A DNA stretch of 64,000 bases from Ulota crispa (lineage: Eukaryota > Streptophyta > Bryopsida > Orthotrichales > Orthotrichaceae), in NCBI GenBank assembly GCA_963920765.1, contig OY987248.1:811001-875000 (forward strand), written 5' to 3'. The notes beneath the pieces are model-generated. The model was not told the origin of the DNA and ran no database searches. It worked only from the letters and a program-made list of their open reading frames with translations. Made by a program: the position numbers and the translations under genes. This document shows, one piece after another, positions 1 to 11,700 of the stretch (positions within the stretch are counted from its first letter, which is position 1; each line of letters starts with the position of its first letter).

Positions 1-1207
1 AAATATTGCAAACTTCAAGGTATCCATAATTTTTTCCCAAAAAAAAAAAAAAACCAGGTGGATTAAAAGAGAATCATAACATTTGCTAACCAAGTTTGGG
101 AATTCCTTTTTAACTAAAGAAATATGCCTCCCCAGATACTTGGGGAGGTTTTAGTTTAAAATCCCTGGAAGCTGTTTGGTGAAGGCCTTGAGCCGATGAT
201 GGTCATTTGCTAGGAGATCCTCATATTAGGGGAGGAAAAGGGACCCAAGGAAGGGTTAACAATGTTATGATCGGAACTGTATGATACCTAGTTTTTTTTT
301 TTAAAACTCCCCCTTCTCCTGGACCCGCCAGGAGAACTTCCAGGGCATGTTATGAATATTATCTGTTGTCTTGTGTAAGAAAAAGGAGCCTAAAACTTCG
401 GAAAAGTAATTGAAGACAGATGCTACCTGCCCATGACGACAAAATCGGCCCCAGAAAACGTACCCGAAGAGCCGTGCTGGTACAATGGCAAAGCTCTACC
501 ATGACGGCACGTGGCGAGATGCCACTTGGCGACACCGCACATAACTTCTTCTAAGGGCCCATAACGCTGCCACCTCAGCAATCGTCTCACTTGATTCCCT
601 CCCTTTGCTGAGTTTGCTCCCGTCCTCGAAATTTGTTCTCCAGATCCAACTACCCCTGCTCCGTCGAGCTCCTAGCTTGGTCCCTTCTCGAGTGTGAGGC
701 CGCAAGATCGATTTTCCTGCGGCGGTGACTAAAGCAAAGGTACGAGAATCTTGCACGGATACATGTTGAAATGCGCGCACAGATTTTGAGGTGCTGCAAT
801 TCGGACACTATTGATTAAGATTAGGTTTTTCTATGGTCGGGTTGAAATGACGTTCACAGGGCTCCCGCCTGGCACCATTGCAACTCTATGAAGTGCTGGT
901 GCAGTGCCGTCTGATATTCCGGCACACTTTTATCTCTCCTGAGGAGTTTAGTGTAGTGCTTTGATCAATTGGAGTCTTGATTCTGGTCTCAGAAGAGACC
1001 GGAGCTCGATTTGGTGATCGGCGAGCTGCTCTCGCTTGGTCTTGATTTCAGGAGTAGGAGTGGAGTTTTTATCTGTGATTGATAATACTCGTGGATGAGT
1101 TAAAGAATGAGTGGAATGGTTGATTGAGAGGTCAGAATTTCAGTCCACGAGCTGAATTGTGGTGCTTGTCTGTGTAGTCTGAGAGAGAGTGAGTACAACC
1201 CTAGGCT
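1..1207. promoter_or_regulatory. 5' flank and probable leader of the synaptotagmin-like gene
   Basis: No coding region is recognised here. The last few hundred bases are presumably promoter and 5' leader of the gene starting at 1208. If the leader reaches back past 1090 it contains two tiny upstream ORFs: 1095-1103 (Met-Ser-stop) and 1107-1127 (six codons). No convincing TATA box was found. The minus-strand ORF at 496-780 has no recognisable domain and is treated as chance. Confidence 0.4.
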
Positions 1208-4200
1208 ATGGCGCAAGCTCAGCGCGGTGCTGTGCCACCCCAGGACGCTGCGGCGAGGGAAGCGCTGTTGCCGAAATCGGCAATGGAGAAGTCGAATGAG
1301 ACCGCGAGGAGGAAACAGGACGACACGGATCGGAACGCGAATCAGGGGCTTGGCGTGACGGGGTTGCTGCGGAACCCTAGGAATCGGTTGTACTTGGCCA
1401 CGCTAGTGGCATCGACGCCGTTCGTCGTCAGCTTCATCTCCTACGTGAGCCAGTTCTCGGTCTTCGGCCAGTTCGTGATCGGCATTCTGTGCGGCTTGTG
1501 TCTGCAAGGGGTGTACCTCTTGTATTGCTTGCATCGTACTCACCAACGCAAGAACCGGGTCCGTCTACTCTTGCTTTAATCATATATAACTCGTCTATCA
1601 TGAGCACAGTACTTGCCCTTCACTACAAGACCTTCAGAACATGTTTCTAAAATAATCGTTTTGGAACGCTCAAAGAAGGAAGTAAAACCAATACTCTCTT
1701 TCTTATCTGAACTTTGAATTTCTGGCCTAATTTACTACTCCCTCTGTCCCTCTAAAAACGTCCGGAAAGCTTCCTTGCAAAGGATTAACTGTGTCTTTAG
1801 TCTTTGTTTGTGCTAGTGACACATGCATTCTAGAATCAATATACTATTTATCAAATGTATGCAAAATCTCCAGCTTTGATGTTGCCGTTTGAGCACCCAA
1901 ATTCCATGCAAAAAGTACCATATTTGTGTATGCTGCGAGCTCCTTATTATTGATGACTTAAAGATTAGTAGCAATAATGGTACCTCATGTGAGCAAAGCC
2001 AAGCTTGCTAGGAGAGGAATGCTCTCTAATTGCTTAACTTGCCCACATGAGATCATTGAATATGGCAATCAGCAAAAAGGGAGCTTTTTAGTGGTACAAG
2101 AACTGTGTCCAATTTGGAGCTTTTTAGAGGGGCAGAGGGAGTAATGGATAAGCCAGCATGGATTTTACATGTTGTAGTTTATGTTTGTAATAGTGCACTA
2201 ATTCTCGAGATGTTGATAATCGTTGATGTGTAACAGCGTGGACTGCTCGAGTGTGCAGACTGTGAAAATAGCGCAAATGGCGACCCTGGACGCTGACCAG
2301 ATCAACATAATTCTGCCCACAGAGGAATCCTTCCCCAGATGGATTTCATTCACCGATTTTGAAAAGGTAACAGCTCTTTCACATGAATGATTTCCCCCTT
2401 TTTTTCATTACGTTTTAGAGCCTGAATCATTTGGGCGAACGCTGTTGTTTCATGACGCTCTGTGCTAATCAGTGAATTTACACGTGATTGAGATCTTTCA
2501 ATTTTATAACGATTTCTAATTACCGTTGATTTGGACAGATGGACTGGATGAACAGGGTCATGACTAAGCTCTGGCCATATATCGATGAGGTGAGCGTTAA
2601 CTCCCAATAGATCTAGTCAGAGGTCCAGATTGGGCTTTATGAGTTTTTATCACTTTTGATTGATTGAAATTGGAATTATTTTTGGTTCATCTTTACTAAT
2701 TTTAGACCAATACATGTTCCATATTGAATCTAGTGACATAAAATTTGATTTCGTTTGAATTGTATTTTCCGCGACATGGTCAATCAAATAGGTCAGTTTG
2801 TAAATATAAGACGTGGAGTCTTTAGGGGTTAACCCCGTGCAGCATCGGATTGAATCGAACTGCTCTGCGGATTCACCTGAAAGCAGCAGAAGAATCTTTT
2901 GTAAATTAAAACCATCCATTAACTGTTTCTTGTGGCTACAGGCAGCCGCAGCTGTAGTCAAAGAGACGGTTCAGCCGATTCTGGACCAATATGCAATGGG
3001 AATCATCCAAAAGATTACTCTTAAGAAGGTTCAGTTTGGCAACAAAGCTCCCCAAATTACTGGTACGTTAGCTGCAAGTCTGATATGCTCTTGTAAGTAG
3101 TGACTCGCTTTTTTTAGGTCATCAGCGTACCACATTGCTCTTTCTGAGTCATGACTAACTCCCGATTTGTGTGAGTGGTGCAGGTGTCCGTCTTAGTCCA
3201 GGTTTAGAGGACGAGACTGTCCTCGAGATTAAGGTGAGCTGGCAGACACATAAAGAAGGCGTGGTCCTTTCCGTGGATTTTCCCGGCCCCAACTACCAAG
3301 TACAGGTATTGGTTCTCAGCATTGGTTACTTTGGGGTTGTGTGTTTCCACTTTGCATGAAACTACCCGTATCCATTACATTTTTTGGCCCAGCATTACTA
3401 ATGAAATAACAAGTTAATATAACTGATGTCCACTTTGATGTGTTATGATCCCCATTGAATTTGGGATTTATTAATGTTTGTGAAAAGCTATTTGAAGCTG
3501 TTCTTGTAGCCTATTGCAGCGAAGGACGTCGTTTATGCTGGATTCTACAAAATAATGGATACGCTAATTATCTGACAGGAGCATATAATCTCTAGGTGCT
3601 TAATGAAATGAATAAAAGTTTGTCTTTGAGCTACATCATGTATCGATGGTCTGTTTAAATTGTCGTGGCTGGTATCAATTCTAATAATGTAAACTATGCG
3701 ATTGGTTGCAGCTCAAGAACTGGCATTTGGACGGAACTGCCAAGCTCATCTTCAAGCCCTTAACTGGCACTATTCCCGGGTTTGGCGCTGTTTTGGTGTC
3801 GTTGACCGAACCAGTAAGTATTATAAAGCTCCACTACATGGCCTTATAGTTTAGCAGTTTTGTGAGAATGATCATGTGTGCTTTTCTCTATCTCAGTGCA
3901 CCCGATAGCTCAGGGTTTAGTTAGGTTTCAACTCTGTGCGCCTTGGCTTTAGAACCGAAGTGGTTAATAGTTTGCTAATAACTACCTTTGCAATGGTTCC
4001 ATCTGAGCAGCCAGATTTCGATTTTGATCTGAAATTCCTGGGCGGAGATATCGGTGCTTTACCAGGAGTGGAGAAGATGATTGATGTAAGTTTACTTTTC
4101 TTGTGTGGGGTTAGTAAGCTAGTTGTGTCATTACTCCAGGCCTCGACTTTCAATGCATGTAGAGAGTCTCAAGTTCATGAAACATATATGCCTACACTTT

Positions 4201-6062
4201 TATGTGACCTCTGCAGACCTTGCCTTTGTGCAGAGCTCTATCAGGACCGCTTTGATGGACTCTTTGGTTTGGCCAAGCCGTATTGTGGTTCCTATGATGC
4301 CCGGTGATTTCAGGTATTTGCAACAAATTGGGTTAGGAGACCAAACCACTGCAAACAAATTGTGACTTCGTGTTGTTTTTTGGAAGCTCACTGCTCAACA
4401 TTTATTTTTAAGCACATTATTGATAAGGGTTTATTACAAGAGACCCTTCCACCCCATTAGATTGACAAGTTCTTAATGTTAAATCAATGAGCATTGGCTT
4501 AGTGTCCACACATTGAGTTGATGTGAAGTGTCGTACGCGGTGTTAGTGTGGCGTCACCGTCTTTGGCTTTAACCTGGTATTACATCTGCAACTATTTAAT
4601 AAGCGCTAAGATAACATTATCTTAACTTTCTCGCGATATTGACCAAATGCGGGGTAGCATGTAGACATGAATTTACCATAATAACCTTCTCACTCTAATT
4701 GGGGATCTTTTGAGATGCTCCTGATTTTCATTTTGACCTTAACAACATATGTGTGTCTGGGTTGGGTGATGTTGCAGCTTCTTGGAGCTGCATGCCGTTG
4801 GCGAACTGCACGTGACGTTGATTGGTGGCAGGAATATTAAGAATACCGAGCTTATTGGCAAGGCAGACCCCTTTGTAGTCTTATATGTGCGCCAGACCAA
4901 GGACAAAACCAAACGCACCAAAACCAAGAAAAATACACTCAAACCGACCTGGAACGAAAGCTTTCAGCTTGAGGTATGTGCTTATCTCATTAAAATTAGA
5001 AGTATGCATAGAGTCAACGTTAGTGCACTTCGAGATATGATCTGGTTTTGAACAATTCTGCCCTGCTTGCTATCATGAAGGTGGAAGACCCAGAATATCA
5101 GCATCTGACTCTCCGACTGATGGACGATGAGTCTCTTGAGAAATCAGAGTACATTGGTCAAGCTGAGTTGAGCATTGCAAAGGTAACGTTTCCAACATCT
5201 CACACTTTGGTTCCTCCCACTCGTTTCATGTATTGATAATTTTGACACTACATCATACTTTTTGTCACGTCAAATTTCAGGTCATCTGTGAGAGGATATT
5301 ACTTGCGTCACTTTAGTATATCCAGAAGTAATCTTTTCGAGAGACGTGTAGATAAGTAGAGAGATCACTTGTGAGTACAAGAGCCAAATCCGTTGAGGTC
5401 AAATTTTTACCACGGTCTATGGAAATCGTAAATAATTTTAAAGCCGGAGGTTGTAGACCTGACAGTAGATAAACCCATTTTTCATCCGAAGAGGAGTGGC
5501 CTTGTACATTTAGCCAATTCATGCTTACATCACATGCTAATTGAAGACTAACCAGAAGTCTGAGAAGATGGTTGCTGCTGGTAATAGGCAAGAAAAAGAG
5601 ATTAGTATAAGGGTCCCAAAAGTGTCCTCTTTGTTAAGTGTTTAAGTTGAACACCTACTTGAACTTAGTACTTTCTGCTTTAGGTACTTGGTATTCTTGA
5701 AGCTGAGTGGTATTTCTTTTGTTTACATCTTTTCTCAGTTCAGAGCAAACGTGGAGCACGAGCTGTGGTGTGATATCTTGGAGGACCCGGAGTCACACGC
5801 ACGGGACCAAATCCGGGGGAGCCTGCACATTAAAGCGACCTGGAAACCGTACTCTCGGGAGAAAATTGCGGAGAAGCGGGGTTACAATGAAACCGAGAGG
5901 AAAATCCAGGAAGAGCAGGATATTTTAGCTGCCACTGAGCAAGGAGAACAGAAAACAGCCGGGGATGCACCCAAGCAGGCAGGGAATGTCACCCAGCATC
6001 CTGCTGAGAACCCCAGGGCACCTGGTCCCACGGCTGATTTGCCTAATCCCGATGCAAATTAG
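1208..6062 (+). CDS. Synaptotagmin-like SMP/C2 protein, CLB1/SYT7 type
   Basis: Eleven coding exons give 543 residues: 1208-1558, 2259-2366, 2539-2589, 2942-3062, 3184-3305, 3712-3813, 4011-4085, 4234-4313, 4778-4973, 5081-5182 and 5739-6062. Every junction is GT-AG and keeps frame. Residues 1-60 are polar. Residues 61-80 and 84-108 are hydrophobic and look like an ER membrane hairpin. An SMP lipid-transfer domain (about 135-335) follows, with the family signatures FPRWISFTDFE, LWPYIDEAA and GGDIGALPGVEKMID. A single C2 domain starts near 342 (GELHVTLIGGRNIKN, GKADPF). Plant proteins of this family tether the ER to the plasma membrane or bind lipids. The order SMP, one C2, then a charged tail resembles Arabidopsis CLB1/SYT7 more than the two-C2 SYT1 group. 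The C2 acidic loops look incomplete (DDESLEKSE), so calcium binding may be weak. The tail (about 455-543) is low-complexity. The start ATG has a good context (CTATGG) and precedes the membrane segment. Confidence 0.88.
1738..2141. mobile_element. Stowaway-type MITE in intron 1
   Basis: The element begins CTCCCTCTGTCCCTCTAAAAA and ends in its near-perfect inverse (TTTTTAGAGGGGCAGAGGGAG). It is flanked on both sides by TA (1736-1737 and 2142-2143). CTCCCTCYGTCCC termini with a TA duplication are the hallmark of Stowaway elements, the non-autonomous partners of mariner-like transposases. It is 404 bp long and lies wholly inside intron 1 (1559-2258) of the synaptotagmin-like gene. No coding capacity. 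Confidence 0.88.
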
Positions 6063-6208
6063 AATGATCTTATGTAGCGTTTTTGGGGTTTAGCGTCTTG
6101 CGTTGAACCATCACAGGTTACAGGAGCAGTCAGTGCGTCCCATAACCATGGAGAGTTACTGCATGTAAAGTTTTATGTTTTGCGGAATGAGCATAAATTC
6201 GCATCATC

Positions 6209-6214
6209 AATAAA
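6209..6214 (+). terminator. Candidate poly(A) signal of the synaptotagmin-like gene
   Basis: A canonical AATAAA lies 147 bases after the stop codon, within a T/A-rich 3' region. This is a plausible 3' end, but plant poly(A) signals are loose and the position is inferred. Confidence 0.45.
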
Positions 6215-6819
6215 TGTACAGGTTTTCACTCTTTAGGGCGAGCATTCGATCTACTTCACGCTCCTTCTACGGACCAGTGTTCCCAAATATGCCTTTCATA
6301 ATTGGCTAAAAACACTACTAAATGTGCTTACAGACGCAAACAACACTGATACTCTCATTTTTTGTAGCTTATCAGAAACTGATGTACAGGGTTTGCCTAT
6401 ACTCCTCATTGCCTCTGCTTTTGGAACCAGAAGCTCGCACTTGGACACAATTACACCCTGAATTCAGTCCTTGCAGTGGAGACCATGGCATGGCTCTCTC
6501 TCATTACTCCTGCGCCCACCTGACAAGCCACATGGATGTGCATCCCAACAACTAATAAAAACAAAAACATCGTGAAAATACGTACTCTAACCAGAAGTAG
6601 AAATTTTTGAAGTCCTGGCTTGTTGTTGTTGTGAGATGGTGCATGTGGGTGTGCACGGCCATTCGGTGAAAGCCTGTCACGGGCTTGCTGCAGAGTACAT
6701 TTGTATGACAACGATGTATTCTACGTACAGTTCTGCGCTAAGACATAAATGTTTTCTGAACCCTTAGGCACATTGAGGTCAGTCATGTTCAAGCGTTCAT
6801 TTCAAGTCCCTCTTGAACC
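6215..6819. other. Intergenic spacer, probable promoter of the secreted peptide gene
   Basis: No gene is recognised. Short ORFs on both strands (for example 6322-6555 and 6451-6711 on the minus strand) lack family features. The part next to 6820 should contain the promoter and leader of the small secreted peptide gene, but no clear TATA box was found. Confidence 0.4.
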
Positions 6820-7547
6820 ATGGGCAGAATTCCAGTGTCGTTCGTCCTCACCATCTTCCTTTTCGGTAAGCACAATCTCATACTTTTGAAAGTTGTAAGA
6901 ACATACCTCCCTCCCTGGTAGAGCTCGAGATAGTGCTGCACAATCCTTTTGTGCAAAACCTGAAAAAGAAAGTGCACAATGAGAAAGACTTTGAGCTTTG
7001 ATAATTTTACATGGCGATGCAATTGAAAGCGCGTGTCACAAGGATTTGTTCATTCGAGCTGTGCAGGTCTGATGGTAGCTCCAACCATGGCGTACTCGAC
7101 CTACAGTGGAGGTCATCAGCAACAAGAGGTGCCCATACATATAATTTTCCTTTTGCCGAAGATGTGCATTTAACTCAAGCGTGTACTTATGTGGCTACTT
7201 TTTGTGTCTGCAGGTTCTTAGTCGTCGACTCTTACAAACTTCTGCTACCCCGCCTCTGCCATCTTTCAATTCAGGTAAAGCACGGAAGAGTTTTTTTTTT
7301 TCAAGCAGGGTTTCCATCACTGTACTCTGAAGCTTTGTGCAACATTGTGCTGATGAATGAAGCGTTGATGGACATGGCAGCATCAATCTGTGGAGGACTG
7401 GGACCCGTGTGCCCGGACGGCTTGCACATCGAATGCGCCGTGGGAGGCGTAGTGGGGTGCATCTGCTCCTTGGTCCGCACCTGCCAGCCCACTGTCTCCG
7501 GCTGCACGTTGTTCCATGGCGATTCCAGGACGCCCTGTGGTTTCTAA
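6820..7547 (+). CDS. Small secreted cysteine-rich peptide (111 aa, 8 Cys)
   Basis: Four exons are proposed: 6820-6865, 7067-7128, 7214-7274 and 7381-7547. All introns are GT-AG (201, 85 and 106 bases) and keep frame. The first 24 residues form a typical signal peptide (basic start, then VSFVLTIFLFGLMV, likely cleavage after TMA). A short linker with a dibasic RRLLQ at 40-44 and a Pro-rich piece (TPPLP) follows. The C-terminal domain has eight cysteines at 60, 67, 75, 83, 85, 91, 98 and 109, giving spacing C-6-C-7-C-7-C-1-C-5-C-6-C-10-C. An even cysteine count after a signal peptide suggests a disulfide-bonded apoplastic peptide. It lacks the CC pair of non-specific lipid-transfer proteins and I do not recognise the family. 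The last intron could use other in-frame acceptors (7309 is in frame but would leave a 34-base intron). The function is unknown; the gene model itself is inference from splice signals and coherence. Confidence 0.68.
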
Positions 7548-8735
7548 ACTAAAGGCGCAACCATCGGCACGCACTGAACATCAAACCAGCGCGCAATGCA
7601 ACTTCAAATGAACAAAAGCAGACACAGTGACAACAAGCATTCCTAACGCATTTTAGAGGAATCAAAGTGTCAGCCACTCAACAATCTCGCAACAAGAGCC
7701 GCTCACGTGACGAGAATCATTAAAAGATGCCAGCAGTGCCGTTGTCTTGCGTATGTGTAAGATATTTTAGGTTTGTAGTTGCATGCCCTTGATGTTGCCC
7801 GCTGTGTCGATCCAAGCAAGTGGAAGATTTTTTAGACTGGTGTGAAGTTTGGGAACAAGCATTGGCAAACTGCCAGCTTGATGAGAAGGGAATCAGAATA
7901 AGCCCATCGGCCGCACATTCCTGACGAAGCGAGAATGATGACGCCATGGTTTCGTAAGTGTATGCCTCATGCGTGATGCTCAGTCGTGATCTTAGTCGCC
8001 ACCACGCGAAATTGGTGAAGATTTGACGAAATCAGAGCTATAAAACTACATGAGCCAGGAGGGTTTCGTGACTTTCGTCTCTGGGGGTCGCTAACCCTGA
8101 CGACAGCAAGACTTAGGAATCATTCTCTTTGGATTTGGCAATTGTCATCGCTTTTTCTAAACTTGCCGGCATTTTCGCTGCTTTTTTCGTGACCTCTTCG
8201 TATGAACGTGCATCAGCGGTTGCGTTCTGCTGAGGTTGGTCATTGACGGGAGTCAAGGGCCTCGATCAGCGAACGATCCTGGCCCATCCTAGCCCATCCT
8301 GTGTGTGCCATGTATGATCCGCCCCACCTTGATGAACGCGCCAATCAGTAGCAGGGGGGCTACACTCTACACTCTACAGTAGGAGTGGTGGATATCGATG
8401 CAAAGAAAAGGGGGTAGAAAATATCAAGCAGGGGGCGAAGAGCAATGAAAAGCGCACAACAGTCCTGATCAGCAGCACTGTGGAGACTCGGGGGAGAAGA
8501 TAGCAAGGGAGCGAAGGGCAGCCAACGGAAGTCCTCTTCCAATTGCATCGCGTTGTTGGCCACAGCCACTCACTCACTCGTTCGGCCCATCCATAGCTTT
8601 GCCATCGCCGACCTATCCACCACCACTCTGGGGCTTTCATGTGTTGCTGCTGGAGTGATAGTGCACTTCTTAACACTCTCTCATAGATACCCGTTGCAAA
8701 ACTTCGGCAACGGTTTTTGAAGCTGTAGAATCCTG
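7548..8735. promoter_or_regulatory. Spacer and transketolase upstream region
   Basis: No gene is recognised. It holds the 3' end of the secreted peptide gene and the transketolase promoter and leader. A TATA-like TATAAAA sits at 8039-8045, but it is about 690 bases before the transketolase ATG, so it fits only if the leader is long or spliced. ORFs on the minus strand at 7720-7947 and 8360-8676 show no family features. Confidence 0.35.
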
Positions 8736-11700
8736 ATGGCTGCGTTGGGGTGCAATGTGTCGACGATGGCGGGTGCGCCCGCCGTCGGGGTTGCTGTGAG
8801 CGAGAAAGCCCGTCTTGGAGGAGGTGCAGGCACCGTGAGCCAGAGCTTGGGCTTGGGCAAGTTCATTGGCCTGCGAGCGGTGAGGGGCCACCAACAGAGC
8901 GATGTCGTGCAGCACGTGAAGCAGGTGAAGCAGTGCGTGCGAGTTGCTGCGGCGTCGTCGTCTGTGGAGACGTTGGAGAAGACGGACATCGCGGTGCTGG
9001 AGAAATCGGTGAACACGATCCGGTTCCTGGCCGTCGATGCGGTGGAGAAGGCGAATTCCGGTCACCCGGGCCTGCCCATGGGGTGCGCCCCCATGGGGCA
9101 CATTCTCTACGACGAGGTCATGAAGTACAACCCCAAGAATCCCTACTGGTTCAACCGGGATCGCTTCGTGCTCTCCGCTGGCCACGGTTAGTCTCTCAGT
9201 TTGCTTTCCATTGCCAATTCCACCTCTTGCTCTTTCTACGTTTCCTAAAGCCCCCTCTCTCACGTTATTCCAGAGATTGGTCCGCTGTAAACCTCGGTAG
9301 TGGCTTCTCACTGCGGTTTCTTCAACACTCACAATATTCAAAGAAACCTTCAATATCACCTTCAAATTGCTTCTATCCTGATACTCAAACCCTGGAGTAG
9401 TAATTTCTGTCCACCGCCTTCCCCAATTGCTTCCATGATCTTTTTCGAACAAGAATTGCTTCATCCGCTTGAAGAGCTTTTTTTCCAAAATTGACAAATT
9501 TGGGCTTATCTGATGAGGTTCATAACTATGCGGTTACTGTAACATACTCCCAAAGCTCGAGAGTGAGAAATTCTGTACTTGTGGGTCATTGCTTGAATCT
9601 GCGACAGGTTGCATGCTCCAGTACGCCCTCCTCCACCTCGCAGGATACGACAGTGTGCAGGTAACGTTCCTTTCTCCACCTGTGCCTTGACCATGAAGTT
9701 TGAGCGCATACTAGGTCGGCTTCGGTAACTATCCTTTCAACAATAACGAGGGCTAGCTGTGTGGAGGTCTGAAGGGATTGATGACTGCTTGTTCCGGTTT
9801 TTCAATTGCGAACGAGTCGCTCGAAATGCACGTCTTGAGCACGTTCTCTCTATAGATTTATGCTCTGGTCGTCTCCTGGGCCGCACTTCGCAAGAGAGTA
9901 TGGGAAAAAGTGAACTGGATTGCGTCATGGGGCTAACGGACCATGCGGTGTCACTGCAGGTCGAGGATTTGAAGCAATTCAGGCAGTGGGGGAGCAGGAC
10001 GCCCGGCCATCCTGAGAATTTCGAAACTCCAGGGATAGAGGTGACCACTGGCCCCCTTGGGCAAGGAATCGCCAATGCGGTGGGTTTGGCTTTGGCCGAG
10101 GCTCACTTGGCGGCTCGCTTCAACAAGCCTGATGCCAAGATTGTCGATCATTACACGTACTCTCTCTCTCTATCTCTTTTTCCATTTCCTACTGCCTTGA
10201 TGACTTAACTATGTGAACAAAATTAGTGCATAAGGTAGAAAGTATCATTTGAGTCGTATTGAAAGTTTCTTCTGACACGTACAAGTCTGATTTTTAGGGA
10301 TGAATAAAGAGATCTGCCAAATCTAAAGATATCTAATTTGAACGTACCTTTTGATAGAATTTCTGATGAATCTCAAAGTGGAAAGGTGTTAGACAAGCCC
10401 TCTTCCATTCAAAGGTGAGAGTCTGTAAGCATTGAGCGAAGTGATGCTTAACACCATTTTCACACTTGGGGGCTTTTAAGTGTTAGACCAGGTTCGGTTA
10501 TAGTAATCTCTACCGTAGATCTGAGATGGATGTTTAGGGGCAGATCATGCCATTCTACCGAGGTGTTTCATAATACAAGATATTAAAATGAAGTGTTTTT
10601 GTTCAGATACTGCATTTCAGGAGATGGTTGCAACATGGAAGGAATTTCCAACGAGGCTGCGTCACTGGCGGGGCATTGGGGCTTGGGGAAGCTCATTTGC
10701 TTCTACGACGACAACCACATCTCCATTGACGGCGACACTGCCATCGCCTTCACGGAGAGCGTGGACAAGCGGTTCGACGCTCTGGGATGGCATACCATTT
10801 GGGTGGAGAATGGCAACAACGACTACGACGCCATTCGAGGGGCTATTGAAGAGGCCAAGTCGGTCACTGACAAGCCCACCATGATCAAGGTAAGCTTTTT
10901 TAGAACTCTCAACTTTTTAGTGTTTTCTGTGGTAATGTTCTGGATCGTTAAACAGCCTGGGGTACTGGCTTTTTTAGGGCTTATTTGTTGGATTCGTAAA
11001 ATTTGCAGGTGACAACCACAATTGGTTATGGTTCACCAAACAAGGCTAATTCGTATTCCGTGCACGGATCTGCGTTGGGCACCAAGGAGGTGGATGCCAC
11101 ACGTCGGAACCTCGGCTGGGACCATGAGCCTTTCTTTGTACCCGAAGAAGTGAAGAGGTATTTGTCCCTTGGCCAGATATTTATCATCCTGTACTTAGGA
11201 ACTCCACCATCCCTTAGGATCCGACTCTATCTGAATTGCATTATTTCACAGTATGATCACTTGGATTGGTCATTGTTAAACCGTGAGTCCTTGGTCCTTT
11301 AGGGGTTATTCTATTTCTGGAATGATTGTAATTGCAGTTTACAAGAACTATGCTGACATATTGTACACCATAACAACGAGTGTCATAGTGCAAAGAGAAG
11401 TGACCTGTAGATAATCGCTGTGAAACTACGAACTTGCAAAATGTTTTTAGATTAGAAGTAGAACTTGCTCTTGTAACGGGAGTTGCTTGCTGACAGTGGA
11501 AGTGTTCCTGCAGTCACTGGAGCAAACACATTGATCTTGGCGTCAAGTTCGAATCTGAATGGAATGCATCTCTCGAAACCTACACTGAAAAGTATCCTGA
11601 AGAGGCTGCGGAGTTCAAGCAGCTTGTGAGCTTGGAGTTGCCGGAGGGCTGGGCCGCCGCTCTTCCTGTAAGTCTCCTAGTTTTCCCATTTTCTTTGCTT

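Noticed and set aside
7275-7308. 34-base intron in the secreted peptide gene (acceptor before 7309)
   Set aside because: In frame but far shorter than plant introns can usually be; the 106-base alternative (acceptor before 7381) has a better size and a branch-point-like CTGAT.
8670-9497. 275-codon minus-strand ORF over transketolase exon 1
   Set aside because: Shadow of GC-rich coding sequence on the other strand; no domain, and the plus strand encodes a clear transketolase.
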